Assembly (NCBI GenBank): GCA_914767715.1
Contig: OU612070.1
Location: 21,318,025-21,382,024 of the forward strand
Origin: Membranipora membranacea
Lineage: Eukaryota; Bryozoa; Gymnolaemata; Cheilostomatida; Membraniporidae
Length of the DNA stretch: 64,000 bases
Reading direction: 5' to 3'
The position numbers and the translations under genes are program-made. Shown here in pieces: positions 49,463 to 60,192 of the stretch (position 1 is the first letter of the stretch; each line of letters begins with the position of its first letter). A model generated the notes under the pieces. It was not told the DNA's origin, did no database searches, and saw nothing but the letters and a program-made list of their open reading frames with translations.

Positions 49463-50123
49463 TGCTTGATGAGCCATTGAAGTTATGACATGGAAATACA
49501 AACCACAAAGTCTGAGTGACATTCAATTAAAATAGATTGTATTTGAAAAGTTATTATACATTTTTGGCCTTGAATATCAACAATACTAAAGGTATCTCCG
49601 GAAGAGAAGGTCATTTACATTGAGGTAAACAACCTATTAAAAGTGAGCTGTTGAGTCAGTCGTCCAGGTCAGGACGTTCAACTGGCTAAACTTTTAACCT
49701 CAAAAAGTACTTACGCCCCTCAAAAATTGGAAAACTGCCATTTATCCTTAAGGCATCTGCTCTGACGCCTTAGGAAAGAATTTTTGCATTTTTCAAACAA
49801 TTATCAAGCTGTCAATCGCAATATATAATATTACAGCCTACGTATGAGGATGTGACATCCCTGCGTTATCATCTTCAATGGCACTATCAGATTGCTGTCA
49901 TAAAATGCCTGTTTCTAAAATTGTTTCCCCTTAACTGACCTCAACACAAGGCAATAGATTGCTAGACGGATCCACGATCTTGAATTGAGCTTCAAACACT
50001 CAACATGGTAACCACATTTCTGACTCATACTTAAATTTACATCTCTTTCAAAAAAGCAATAACACTTTGAGTAAGCATTGCAACTAAAGGGGTTTGTTAT
50101 TGTTAAGGTTTTTTGTTCCTCCC

Positions 50124-50361
50124 CAGGCCCCTATTTCTTGGAGAGACAGGGAGGCACTGCCTCCCCTAAAGAGGAAGATAAAGCGGCATAAAAAACTATA
50201 ATTGGATAATCCATGTCAGAATCAGCTCCTCTGGAATTTCCTTCTTCTATTTACATGCCTTAAGTTGCTTAGGGAGGAACTAACAGCACCTCTCCTTTTG
50301 ATGCTTCAGACTCACCTTAGAATTTTGCCTCTTCCAACCATTTTTTTTAACTACAGCCCTG
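50124..50361. mobile_element. About 230-bp CAGGG...GGGAGGC element, copy 4 (arm B)
   Basis: Paralogue of 40822-41058 in the same orientation and position, upstream of the sulfotransferase B promoter. Confidence 0.75.
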
Positions 50362-50693
50362 CTCCCCTCTGTCATTTATCATGTTTGTCAGTCGTGTTTC
50401 GTAAATTGCAATAACCTCCTTATCATAGTTAAAGTTCAGGAATCCCTGGAAACTGACAAGCAAAAACAAACCCCTGATGTTATCAAAACCTGACATGTTA
50501 TGTGGCAAAAAATGTGAAAATTTGATGGCAGAGGGTTATGAAACATCAGTACCTTCGACTCTAACAACATGCAGCGCAACTTGTTGTGGATCTCTCAATG
50601 TTCCAAACCCAAGGCATTACCATTCGAGGCTCCTTCATTTCTCATGACCACGGAATCTGATTGGCGGAATTTATGGTAAGTTATTTTCTTTGC

Positions 50694-50702
50694 TATATAA
50701 AA
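50694..50702 (+). promoter_or_regulatory. TATA box of sulfotransferase copy B
   Basis: TATATAAAA lies 84 bp before the start codon, with the same inverted CCAAT motif (GATTGGCGG) upstream as in arm A. It is a better TATA match than that of copy A. Confidence 0.6.
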
Positions 50703-51579
50703 CCACGGGAGTATTCAGTTCAGGTTAATCAGAATAAGCTCATTGTTCAGAAGGGAATAAGTTTTAATCTTACTTTGTTTGTGACATGGTGTCAATGCTT
50801 GGAACCTCATATCTAAGGGGAGATATTTTTATCCCTAACTATGATAATATAGAAGAGAATCTTGATAGATTGCAGTCTTACATCCCTCAAAGTTCTATGC
50901 TCTTATCCAAAATCAGGTAACACAGTAATAACACTGTACTTTCATTTCATCCTCTATCATCGCTGAGGAAGTGAACAAAGCTCTAATTATCAGTCTTTCA
51001 GAGGTCTATTTATTCTGTAAATATATTAGTTTAAAGTCTAATCATAAATATGTTTGATAAATTATATATAATAATGGTAAATCTCGCTTTTTATGTTAAA
51101 GATTAAAAAAATATGTGTTAAAAGCCCAACAACCTAACTTCTAACAAAACAGGTAGGATTTATATTGTACTTTAATTCATTTGAAAGGTATAAAGTGAAG
51201 TTGAGCTAATGATCAAGTTACAAGATAATCTCCTGCTCGTAAAATGTTACTGCAAGAACTGATTGATCAATAATTGGTTATGAAACATTTATTCATGACT
51301 AAGTGATATGTTGTTGTCTTCTCTTTTTGTATGGGCGCATAAGTCTCTACTTTTAGGATGGATATTTCTGTACAACACATTAGCGCGTGCTTGTTATATT
51401 TATTTTCTAGTATATACTTTTGCTTGTAAAAGAGGAGCCAGAGGATGAACGCCTGCATGTTTTCGTTCACTCCAATTGTTAGTATGTAAGCAACTGAAAA
51501 GTTCATGGACTTATTTCACTATGTATCCAGTTGCTTTTGTTTCTCCAAAAACAAAAATAATGTCTCCTTTATTTGACAG

Positions 51580-51601
51580 GTACACACTGGGTCCATGAGA
51601 T
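51580..51601 (+). pseudogene. Truncated duplicate of sulfotransferase exon 2
   Basis: A TTTGACAG acceptor and the first 22 bases of exon 2 (GTACACACTGGGTCCATGAG then AT), broken off at the palindrome starting 51605. The full exon 2 lies 306 bp downstream. Confidence 0.85.
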
Positions 51602-51604
51602 ATC

Positions 51605-51638
51605 TAGCCTGTCTTGACAAGCTTGTCAAGACAGGCTA
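51605..51638. mobile_element. TAGCCTGTCTTGAC palindrome, copy 3, at a rearrangement junction
   Basis: Identical to 41879-41912. The right flank has GATAATCTC as in arm A, but the left flank is truncated exon 2, not the expected duplication. It therefore arrived as part of a copied arm-A segment rather than by transposition. Confidence 0.88.
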
Positions 51639-54067
51639 GATAATCTCTAGCTTGTGAAATGTTGTTGTTATCTTCTCTTTTTGTATGGACAGATGAGTCT
51701 CTACATTTAGGATAGATGTATTTTATCTACAAGACATTTGCACCCGCTTGCTATTTATTCATTTCTAGTATTTACTTTGGCTTGAAGAGAATGAATGTCT
51801 GCATGTTTTATGTTCACTTGAAAAGAATTCATCGCCAAATTTTACTATGTTTCAGATTGTTCGAAGTTGTCCGTGAACAAAAAAACTCTGTCTTATTTAT
51901 TTGGTAGGTACACATTGGGTCCATGAGATTATGCACATGCTTCTAACTGGTAAAGCTGAGTATAACTCAGACCCTATGTGTAATATGGTGAGTGGCTGTT
52001 ATGGACCATCCTCTGATGATGAGAACCAAAACCAGCCTCGAATACTGCAAACCCATCTGCCATTTCAAATGCTGCCCGAGGCAATTCTTCAGCAGAAGAT
52101 AGTGTATATTATGAGGAACCCTAGAGATCAGCTTGTATCACTTTATCACCATCATCAGGGTCTTAAATGGTCCGCGACTCTCACCTTCAAAGAGTTCTTC
52201 TTTAAAATGATAAGCGAACCGGACAAAGGTACTAATTGTGCTGTTTTCTACTGTAATAATGAGTCATTACTGTATAAATTTGAACTGAAATAAAAATGGG
52301 TAGGTTTCTTGAACAGGTGCTTAAATATTGTGGATGTTGCATGATCATGATGATTAATCATAAACTTTTTCTTTCTTTTGAACACTTTACTGCTCATACA
52401 TAAATACTAACAGCTACACTGGCTAGTTTAAAATTGTATCAAATCATCTGAGGAGTTGATGTTAACGGAAACATTGCATGCATGCAATTAAAGTCAACTT
52501 TATTAAAAGATGGGTTGGAACTGAAAAATTTGATATTTTATTTGTCCTATTTTTCAGTTGAATATGGTGATTGGTTTTGTAATGCCTACAAATGGTGGCT
52601 CCGCTATCACAATGCAGAGAATGTGCTCTTTCTATTCTATGAGGACTTGATATCTGTAAGTTTGGTTTTGATTTTAATTTCTTGGAAATGAGTTATTTTG
52701 AAATTTATTCCACAGCCTTAGATTTTACATTTTTTGTGATCAAATTTGCATTTTTCATTATTCGACACTGTATACATCACAATTTACTTACCATCTTCAG
52801 ACTGATTGTCTTAACCACCTCATGCCTAGCCTATCTCACTGACAACAGTATTACACTATTAACATGTGTATCTCTGATTGTTAGAGTCAATCTAGTAGCA
52901 GTACCTAACATGTATCCAACCCTCATCAATAAAAGTGAACACGGGTCGGGTCGGGTCGTCACACTAAATTCCTTGTGATGGTACTCATGCAAAGTGAATT
53001 AATTCACTCTCTATCTATCACAGATATACATTCAATAGTATATCATGTGATCAGTGTGGTTATTTATAGAGTAGGAAGGTTTACATCCCTGAGCTATATT
53101 CGGCTCATATAGGGTTCGATGGAGTTCAATGGCTAGCAATAATAAAGAATTCATAAATTACACATTGACAGGGCTGTCTTTATTTATAAATTCCCATCGA
53201 TACTGCTTTCTTATAAGTAACGAGTAGTGCATTTCTTAATTATTGCTGCCTCATCAAGTGGTTTTACGGAATAGCACTATTCTGACGCAACAGTTCCTTT
53301 AATGTCACATGTAGGATGCTTTGTTATTTTGTTCTGTCACCTTTGTGTCAAAATGAGTGGGAAAGTTAGAATTGATGAGCTTTTTATTGCAGGATCTAGA
53401 GAAAGGAATTATCCAGATAGTTGAGTTCTACCGCCTCACGCATCTACCTACAGAGTTCATAAAAGAGGTGACTCATAAAACTTGCATGGAACAAATGAAA
53501 AATGAGAAACCTGTCGGTGAATGGTTCGCTCATTGGCATAAAAAGTCATTCTCAATATGCCGTAAAGGTGAGCAGCGCATGGAATAGTGTCCTATTTGGT
53601 GTTTGTTTTTCCAAATCTACACAGTGTTGAAACTGGGATCGGAACCGGAAAATCACATGATCAACATAACTGAAACTCTTTTGAACAAAACTTCTGAACA
53701 AAAGAAAAAATTAATAATTTTTACAGTTGTGGGTGTAGATAGATCTTTTTCCTTTGAATTTTGGGCGACAATAAGGCATTTTTTTCCTGAGTTGAAGCCC
53801 GCTAGTTTTAGTGGAATTATCTTTTCACAAATTTTGATGGTCATAAAGCGTTTAAGTTAACACAGGGAGTTGAAAGCTGCACTGTGAGTTTCAAAGGATT
53901 TATGTCAGAGCACTTGACGATGTAAATCATTCTAATGTTCTGAAACCTTTTCCTTGTGATCACTATTTAAGTATAATTTTCATGTATATGTCTCATGTTC
54001 TCACTGCTATATTTTTTATATACAAAATGCCTTTTTTCACCAAATTGCTTGTGAAATCATTCAGCCT

Positions 54068-54138
54068 TAGAAAGAGATTGACTCAATTTGCCCGCAGTCT
54101 GGTCATTCCCATTCTATTAATTGATCATGCTTGATCTA
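54068..54138. mobile_element. 71-bp TAGATCAAG-family element with 9-bp TSD, empty site in arm A
   Basis: It starts TAGAAAGAGATTGACTCAAT and ends TGATCATGCTTGATCTA. Flanks are ATTCAGCCT (54059-54067) and ATTCAGTCT (54139-54147). Arm A has a single ATTCAGTCT at 44539-44547 in the matching intron: the pre-insertion site. It lies in intron 4 of copy B. Confidence 0.88.
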
Positions 54139-54383
54139 ATTCAGTCTGTGGTAGTAAGTTATATTGATATTTTCTCATCTTAAATATAGGTAAAAATGGA
54201 AGCTGGCTGACCTACTTCACAGATGAAATGAATCAGATGTTCAACAAGTTTTGTGAGCAGAAGACAGAGAATCCAATCAGCTACCTGTTAGGAGTGGTCA
54301 CTGACACTGGCAGTCTACTGGAAACATCAAGGACTGTGGGAAAACCCACAGCGGGAAAACCCACAGCGAAGCAACAGAAATAA

Positions 54384-56280
54384 TTTACCAGTGGGCATAT
54401 TTATTTAACAACCTGGATATTTATTGATATTATTTTCGTTACTATTATTATTATTTGACCAAATATGGTTTCAGATGAACAATCAGTTAAATTATTATAT
54501 TAATACATTTTTCCTTTATTGTTTTAATGAACTCAGCAAAGGCTGGTGTTTTGAGCTCATAATAATCAATGCTTGCTTTTTTTGAGTTGTTATTGCTTAG
54601 TCAACTAACACAGCAAACGTGGTGGGTGCTTTTACGGTATATATTAGGTGAGGACCAACCAGCCACACTTATTTAAAATTTTATTTTTTTATCGGAGTTA
54701 ATGTTTAAAATGCAGTGCCTACTCTAATTTTATAAATAATCAATAGCAGATAGTTATTAATGGTTGATATGATGACAATGTGTATCAGTGTAGATGATCA
54801 ATTCTGCACAGCCATGAGGTCAAGTTAATCCAGGTTGGGGGAAAAGAGTTTTGAGGTTTAAAGCATGTAAACCAAGTGCGATTTGAGTGTAGTTGAGGAT
54901 GCGGCGCTGACTGTTACACTCGGCTAACCGATTTCCTAGGGTAAAGGAATAATAGAGCTTTTAGCCATTGGTCTCCATATTCACATGTTAGGAACTTGTC
55001 GTAATACGGTTTAAGTGTCTGTTTATAAGTGAAAGGTCACTCCGTTAAGTGTTCCTAAATGATTCCTTTCCATTCTTTACATGTGTCTGAAAGATGGACA
55101 AAACCAATCAGTAAATCTGTAATACATCATGGCTTCAAGGCAGTAATTCAGTCTGGAAGTAATTGACGGGAAAACAAAATCAAATCAAACCAATGAAGAG
55201 TGAAATCATTTAGTCTGATCAGGGGGTTTCTCCCAAACTTCCTCACAGGTCTCGAATAAATCTTTTTAAAAAAATGAGGAGTTGTCCTTTTACTTACCAT
55301 GAGAGAACAACTTTCCATGTGATATAAAACAAGGTGGATTAATCTTGCTAATTCTTTGCTGGTCTGTACACTAGAAAGATTAGCATATTATTCTACACAA
55401 AAGAAGGGCCATGTGCATCACACATGCTAAAGTTATGAAGCCAGGAATGCAAATCTTTTAGCGACTCAACAATTGGCCACATGATATGATAACACTGTCT
55501 CCAAGTAATGATCTAGTGAATAATATGGCGGTAGGAAAGTCTTTGGCTTTCTCGCTTTCACAAGACATGTTGCCACAAACTCCTACCTGCAGAGTATTAC
55601 AAGATCCTCACATATACTGGAATGCAGACATAGCGACATGAGGAAACGTTCGCCATTTTGCATGTGTCTGAAAGAGCAAAATATAAGGCTAGCCAACATA
55701 TTCACAACATCTTTGTTTTTATCAGACTCCCACCTCAGCGAGCCAAAATTTTGTGTTAACGCTCATTCAGTCACCCCCTAACTTCTAACTAGCTAACATA
55801 GACTCCTCTAGGGGAAATTATGGAATAATTAGAGACAGTTCAACACTTTCTTGTTTCTACAGTGTCCTTTGACGGAGTGGTGTACCAGCCAAAGAATGAT
55901 TATTGCTTATTATTCTATGAAGACCAATATAAAGCTGTATTTGCCACAACCCACAATAATGATATTTTACCTTATCGGATGACATACTGCTGTTGTTTTA
56001 AAAAAGCACTGAGCTTCAGGACAAGGCTACCACTACACTATTTCAAAGAAGAATTGTCCCACATTATGTCCTATAGCATTTTAAAGTACGTCAATAGGCA
56101 AGAACTATTATTATAGGTGAAGCCCAGCTTTATTATTGCTATGCCAAGTTGTATTGTTACAGCTATAAATCGATGAAAGAAACTCAATGCTCACCTAATC
56201 TATGTTATAAAAAGTTACTGATGCTGATAAAAATAAGTTCCTGATGACAAAAGACTAGTTTTTTGCAAGTCATACCTTGA
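54384..56280. other. Spacer between sulfotransferase B and GST; no gene called
   Basis: One open segment at 55863-56116 follows a TTTCTACAG acceptor-like site (first residues SFDGVVYQPKNDYC) but has no recognised family, partner exon or conservation that I can see. Confidence 0.45.
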
Positions 56281-56289
56281 TATAAATAG
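56281..56289 (+). promoter_or_regulatory. TATA box of the GST gene
   Basis: TATAAATAG, followed by a probable non-coding exon of about 30-35 bp ending at 56346 before a consensus donor (GTGAGT). An acceptor at 56773 (CTTGCAG) or 56799 (GACAG) would lead to the start codon at 56811. Confidence 0.6.
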
Positions 56290-56810
56290 TGGAAGCTCTG
56301 CAACAGTGTTGTCAGCAGTTCTAAAACAGGCAGTTGAATCAAACAGGTGAGTTTTATAACCTAATTTATATGTGTAGACTTTAAATCGAATATCAGGTTA
56401 AAACTTTTGCATGCATCAACAAAAACAGAGATATACTTTTCCATTTCATCTCTCTTGCACTACACAATCAGAAGAGAAATACCACCCTCTGTGCACATAT
56501 ACTTCCACTATCAAAACTTCAGCCCCTAGTGGAAGATGCTTAAAACAAGGTCAGGAACTTACGCGAGGTCAGAATCATTATTTATGATGTTCCCTTCATG
56601 ATTTATGCTTTGCAAGATCATGTAATTTTTCTGATGTTACTCCTCATTGTATCCAACTGGATCCACCATTCTAATATTGGGAGGAGATTATCTCATGAGC
56701 TCTTCCAGCTTAGACCAGTAATAATGTAAATAAATTACATATCATGTTGCCGCTCTTTTTGTTTTGCTTGCAGTTAAAGTAATCTTGATTGACAGACAGG
56801 TATTATAACA

Positions 56811-59800
56811 ATGGCTCCAATCAGTAGTGCTAAGTTGACTTACTTTGATGGTAGAGGTCGAGGTGAGATCTGCCGATGGACTCTGGCTCATGCTGGGGTT
56901 GAGTTCGAAGACTACCGTGTTAAAGATGGAGAGTGGAGCGCTATCAAGCTGAGTAAGTCTTGCAATTACTGCGAGGAACAACTTACTTATCGCTTTTCAA
57001 GATGTTTAGTGGTGCTTGAAGTAGAGAAGGGGTTTCGGATTGTCTGGACAAAGCTGAATGATAAACACTGGGGTGGTTCATCAATTTGTGGTGTGTGGGT
57101 AGGAGGGGGTAGTCTGGAAGCTGTCTAAGGATTTTTTGGGTCTTAAGATTGTTAAAAATAATCTAGGTGTGCTGTGTAACAGGCATATAGACAAGCATGT
57201 TCTTGCGTTTCTTTCTAAATAATTTCAAAGCAATCCTGGTTCAGGTTGCGCCCGTTTGATTCAGGGCTTAAAGAGTATATGATTGAATGCTGAGAGTCTG
57301 ATGATAAATTGGGAATTGATATATATCAATTTTATTTGCCGATAAAGTCACTTGGACAAATTATTACTCCCCGCACAAATAAATCCTTGTAGATAGACTA
57401 CCAAGTGTCTACAATTAATGCTGGATCTGAATTACACTCCATCTTTAAGTGGATTTGTTAAAATTAGAAATATTATTATCGAGGAAGAAGGGCTGTTCTA
57501 TTGAAAGTTTTGTTGCCATTGTCATAGAACACACTCAAAGTGCATACAGGTTAAACTTACTTATTCTTCATTAATCATATTTATACCTTTAGCCTCTCCT
57601 ACGCGGATGGTTCCATTTGCCGAATTTGATGGGAAAGTTTTGGCATCGTCACAAGCTATAAGTGCTTACGTGGCGAAGCAATACGGTAAGTACTTAATAG
57701 TAACTGATGTATATATTAAGTCCAATACTAGCAACAAAATGTTGACGACCCCAAAGATGTACACCATCTGTAGTGTTGGTTTTCTGCTTTGTGTTCTTCT
57801 TCATCGTGTTGTTAGTGTCTGATGGCAGAGTATAACTAGTCTACAACTTATCTAAATAAATGAGACATTTATCTACATTTACTGAAACCCCACACGTATT
57901 TCAGATGATTTGAAGTGTGGCATGGAATCAGTTCAACCTTTTGCCTGCAATCCAGTTGTTCCCTGTCCACTGATCACACTGCAGTGGAGAGGGAGCAACT
58001 CTGAATACAAGCAATAATTGTTTCAAGCTTTGGTATGGAATAGACCAACATCTTCATAAATGTTATAGATTTTGGAGGAGCTAATGACTTTGAGGAGGCA
58101 GAAATGAGGATGTGTATGGACATGGTCATTGATACTATGGCTCCTCTCGCTAAACTCATGTTCACTACTGACGAGGAGGAGAAAGTAAGTATTATATCAA
58201 TCACTTAAACTTAGCCTGGGTGGAAAGTTGGGGGTTGGAGGGACCAACCAACCCACCCATCCCCGACAGCCTACCCAGGCTAACCCAATCTAATAATGAT
58301 AGTATCAACTTTATATGCTGATCAAGTCATAAATGACACATGAGCGCGTGCATTAAACAAATATCGCGATGAATTAGGTGAATTTGTTTAAAATATTGTT
58401 ATCAAGTAGGGCAGTTCTATTAAAGGATTGATGATCTTTAATAAGAAAATGCAGACATGTGATCACTGTTCATGTTTGGTCTTGTAAGAATCAGTCAAAA
58501 ATATGAAAAGTTGTAATGAATAATAAAATAAGGATAAATTAAAATGGCTACCATTCTTCAGTTACAATCTAATTCACTTACCCTTCATTATTGCAGAAGA
58601 CTTTGAATCAAAAGTATTGTAATATAACCCTGCTAAGGCTGCTCGAGTTTGTTGAAAGGAGACTTGATGGACACAATGGATGGCTGGTAGGGGGGAAGGT
58701 AGGAGAACAACTTAAAATTTGTCAATTTCCCTCTCTGGCAAAACAGCTAACAATACAAAACTCATCAATCAAGATCTCATCATTGTCCATCGACCCATCC
58801 TCTACTGGGGTTCAGTTGGCCCCTAGGTGTGCACCGACCGGCCTGCAAACAGAAAGCAACCCGGTGCAGATATTGCCGCCTCATCACTTAGGCAACTAAT
58901 TTCGCCGCCCATTCCTTGGAAAGTGGCATGTGAAAAGACATCGGATTTTTAATATTAATGGTTATAGCATTCGTGAAATTAAGATTTGAATCATCACAGT
59001 TGTCTCCCCATCTAATTGACTTCAAAACAAGCCAGAAACTACCCCTCTTGCTCAAAAGTATGGAGAGCCCTAAAACAATAATCGGCTGTTCTTGTGTTAT
59101 ATGGAAAAATGGAAAAATATAAAAATATATCCAACTTTTTTCCACCTGGTGTCAACGTCAATTCGTCTTCAATATTCATTGTACATAAAATATATGTGTG
59201 ACATCATATCCCCTACACAAGTAGGACTGACAAGCGTCAGGGAGGCCTATATCAAGTTTGGTCCATTTGCCTGCGTTTGGAGTTGCCCCCCTATACTGGT
59301 CACGCCGCAGGCCGTTTTGCCTGCGGCGTGACCAGAAGCCGGGGGCAACTCCAAATGCAGACAAATTGATCAAACTTGATCTAGGGAGGCCTGACATTGA
59401 TAAGCCATATTTTCAGTTCTAGCTGTCTGATTGGGCTGATATTGGGGTCATTTCAAAGCATATGGAGAAACACCTCTGATGATTGCTGGCTTTATCTCTT
59501 GGATGCTTTAATAATTGCAATCTCTGTTGTTATTAATGCTTACCAAAGGATTGTCCGTAACTATGGCACCATTGTGTTTAACCAATAAAATTTTGATGGG
59601 GTATCTATTCATCAAAGATATAACATTCCCTCTCTATATTGTCCGTATCTACAACCTGAAGGTTGTCTGTGACATAGGACAAAGTACTATCTGAAATTTT
59701 GATGAGGATCCAGTTTTCTATGTTTAATGTTCAAGACCCTAAGAAGTTATTTATTTCAATGATTTCTACTTAAATAGGTTAGTGTGGCCGATATTGCATT

Positions 59801-59945
59801 GGCACAATTCCTGTACGATCATCAAGATCAGGAGCAAAAAGACGTCATCAAATCAAAGGAAGCAGCATATGGCCACATGGAGCGACTCGTAGCACAGAAA
59901 AACATTCAACAATGGATCGAAAAACGACCAGAAAACAAATGGTAG
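56811..59945 (+). CDS. Glutathione S-transferase, sigma type
   Basis: Conjugates glutathione to electrophiles; some sigma members are prostaglandin D synthases, but that cannot be inferred here. Exons: 56811-56952, 57593-57685, 58069-58184, 58597-58698, 59778-59945; phases agree, 206 aa, the usual sigma length. N-terminal thioredoxin fold: catalytic Tyr11 in KLTYFDGRGRGEI and the glutathione-binding motif SSQAI (66-70). C-terminal helical domain: GWLVGGKVSVADIALAQF spans the last junction and carries the conserved N-capping Ser and Asp. The protein ends RPENKW. The loop before VPFAEFDG is shorter than in most members. The start is the first ATG after a plausible acceptor and gives the canonical N-terminus. 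Confidence 0.93.
57929..58032. mobile_element. TAGATCAAG-family fold-back element in GST intron 2
   Basis: Contains TTGCCTGCAATCCAGTTGTT and the inverted AGAGGGAGCAACTCTGAATA, meeting near GATCACACTGCAGTGG. Flanked by GCATGGAAT (57920-57928) and GTATGGAAT (58033-58041), 8/9. It ends only 36 bp before the exon 3 acceptor. Confidence 0.75.
58211..58283. repeat. Hairpin with TTAGCCTGGGT inverted ends in GST intron 3
   Basis: TTAGCCTGGGT and ACCCAGGCTAA bracket a 51-bp G/C-strand-asymmetric centre. No target duplication is evident. It is probably another fold-back mini-element. Confidence 0.55.
58797..58895. repeat. Dispersed repeat, second copy (see 22930-23012)
   Basis: Shares GTGTGCACCGACC, CTGCAAAC and AGCAAC blocks in the same order and orientation with 22930-23012. 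It lies in GST intron 4. Confidence 0.6.
59249..59383. mobile_element. 135-bp TAGATCAAG-family element, best-preserved copy, 9-bp TSD
   Basis: The long arms start ATATCAAGTTTGGTCCATTT and pair with the end AATTGATCAAACTTGATCTA. The inner arms GGTCACGCCGCAGGC pair exactly around a 6-base loop. The exact 9-bp repeat GGGAGGCCT is at 59240-59248 and 59384-59392. It lies in GST intron 4. Confidence 0.92.
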
Positions 59946-60186
59946 AAATTGATAAAAAATAGCACCCGCACTCCGGGACGCAGGGTGGTTCTCCGGGTCT
60001 GTATGGAGTTTGTCCGCAGAAATCTCCTGATTTCTTGGTCTGCCAGCTTGTCATGTATGGTTTATAATGATGACTACACTTCAGCTCATGATAACTATTT
60101 TATGAGTTGCTTTTTGTTTCATCGTTTAACGTCATAAAGGACTAAAATTGTTGTACAGCTTATCATTGTTGTCTTGCTGCATGGAA

Positions 60187-60192
60187 AATAAA
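60187..60192 (+). terminator. Polyadenylation signal of the GST gene
   Basis: AATAAA 242 bp after the stop codon, the first canonical signal downstream. A second AATAAA lies near 60839. Confidence 0.5.

Larger units (their letters stand above)
46825..54383 (+). repeat. Segmental duplication, arm B
   Basis: Paralogous to arm A. It differs by a (GTAT)n block with flanks near 48180-48800, a SINE at about 49198-49462, a rearranged first intron, an element at 54068-54138, and by lacking the fold-back elements that arm A carries in its last two introns. Confidence 0.9.
50786..54383 (+). pseudogene. Cytosolic sulfotransferase, copy B (frameshift in exon 1)
   Basis: Exons by homology to copy A: 50786-50916, 51908-52228, 52558-52655, 53393-53567, 54190-54383. 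Exons 2-5 are open and carry the PAPS loop end (GTHWVHEI), catalytic His in QTHLPFQ, RNPRD and RKGKNGSW. The complete C-terminus (EQKTENPISYLLGV, then GKPTA repeats) ends at TAA 54381-54383. Exon 1 has an 11-bp deletion before CTCTTATCC, so its end phase no longer fits exon 2, and the residues before the PAPS loop are lost. A start inside exon 2 would lack that loop. Intron 1 also carries a duplicated fragment of exon 2. It is probably non-functional unless exon 1 has an alternative or the deletion is an assembly error. Confidence 0.8.

Noticed and set aside
55862-56116. 84-codon open segment after an acceptor-like CTACAG
   Set aside because: No partner exon, no family recognised; kept only as a remark in the spacer entry.
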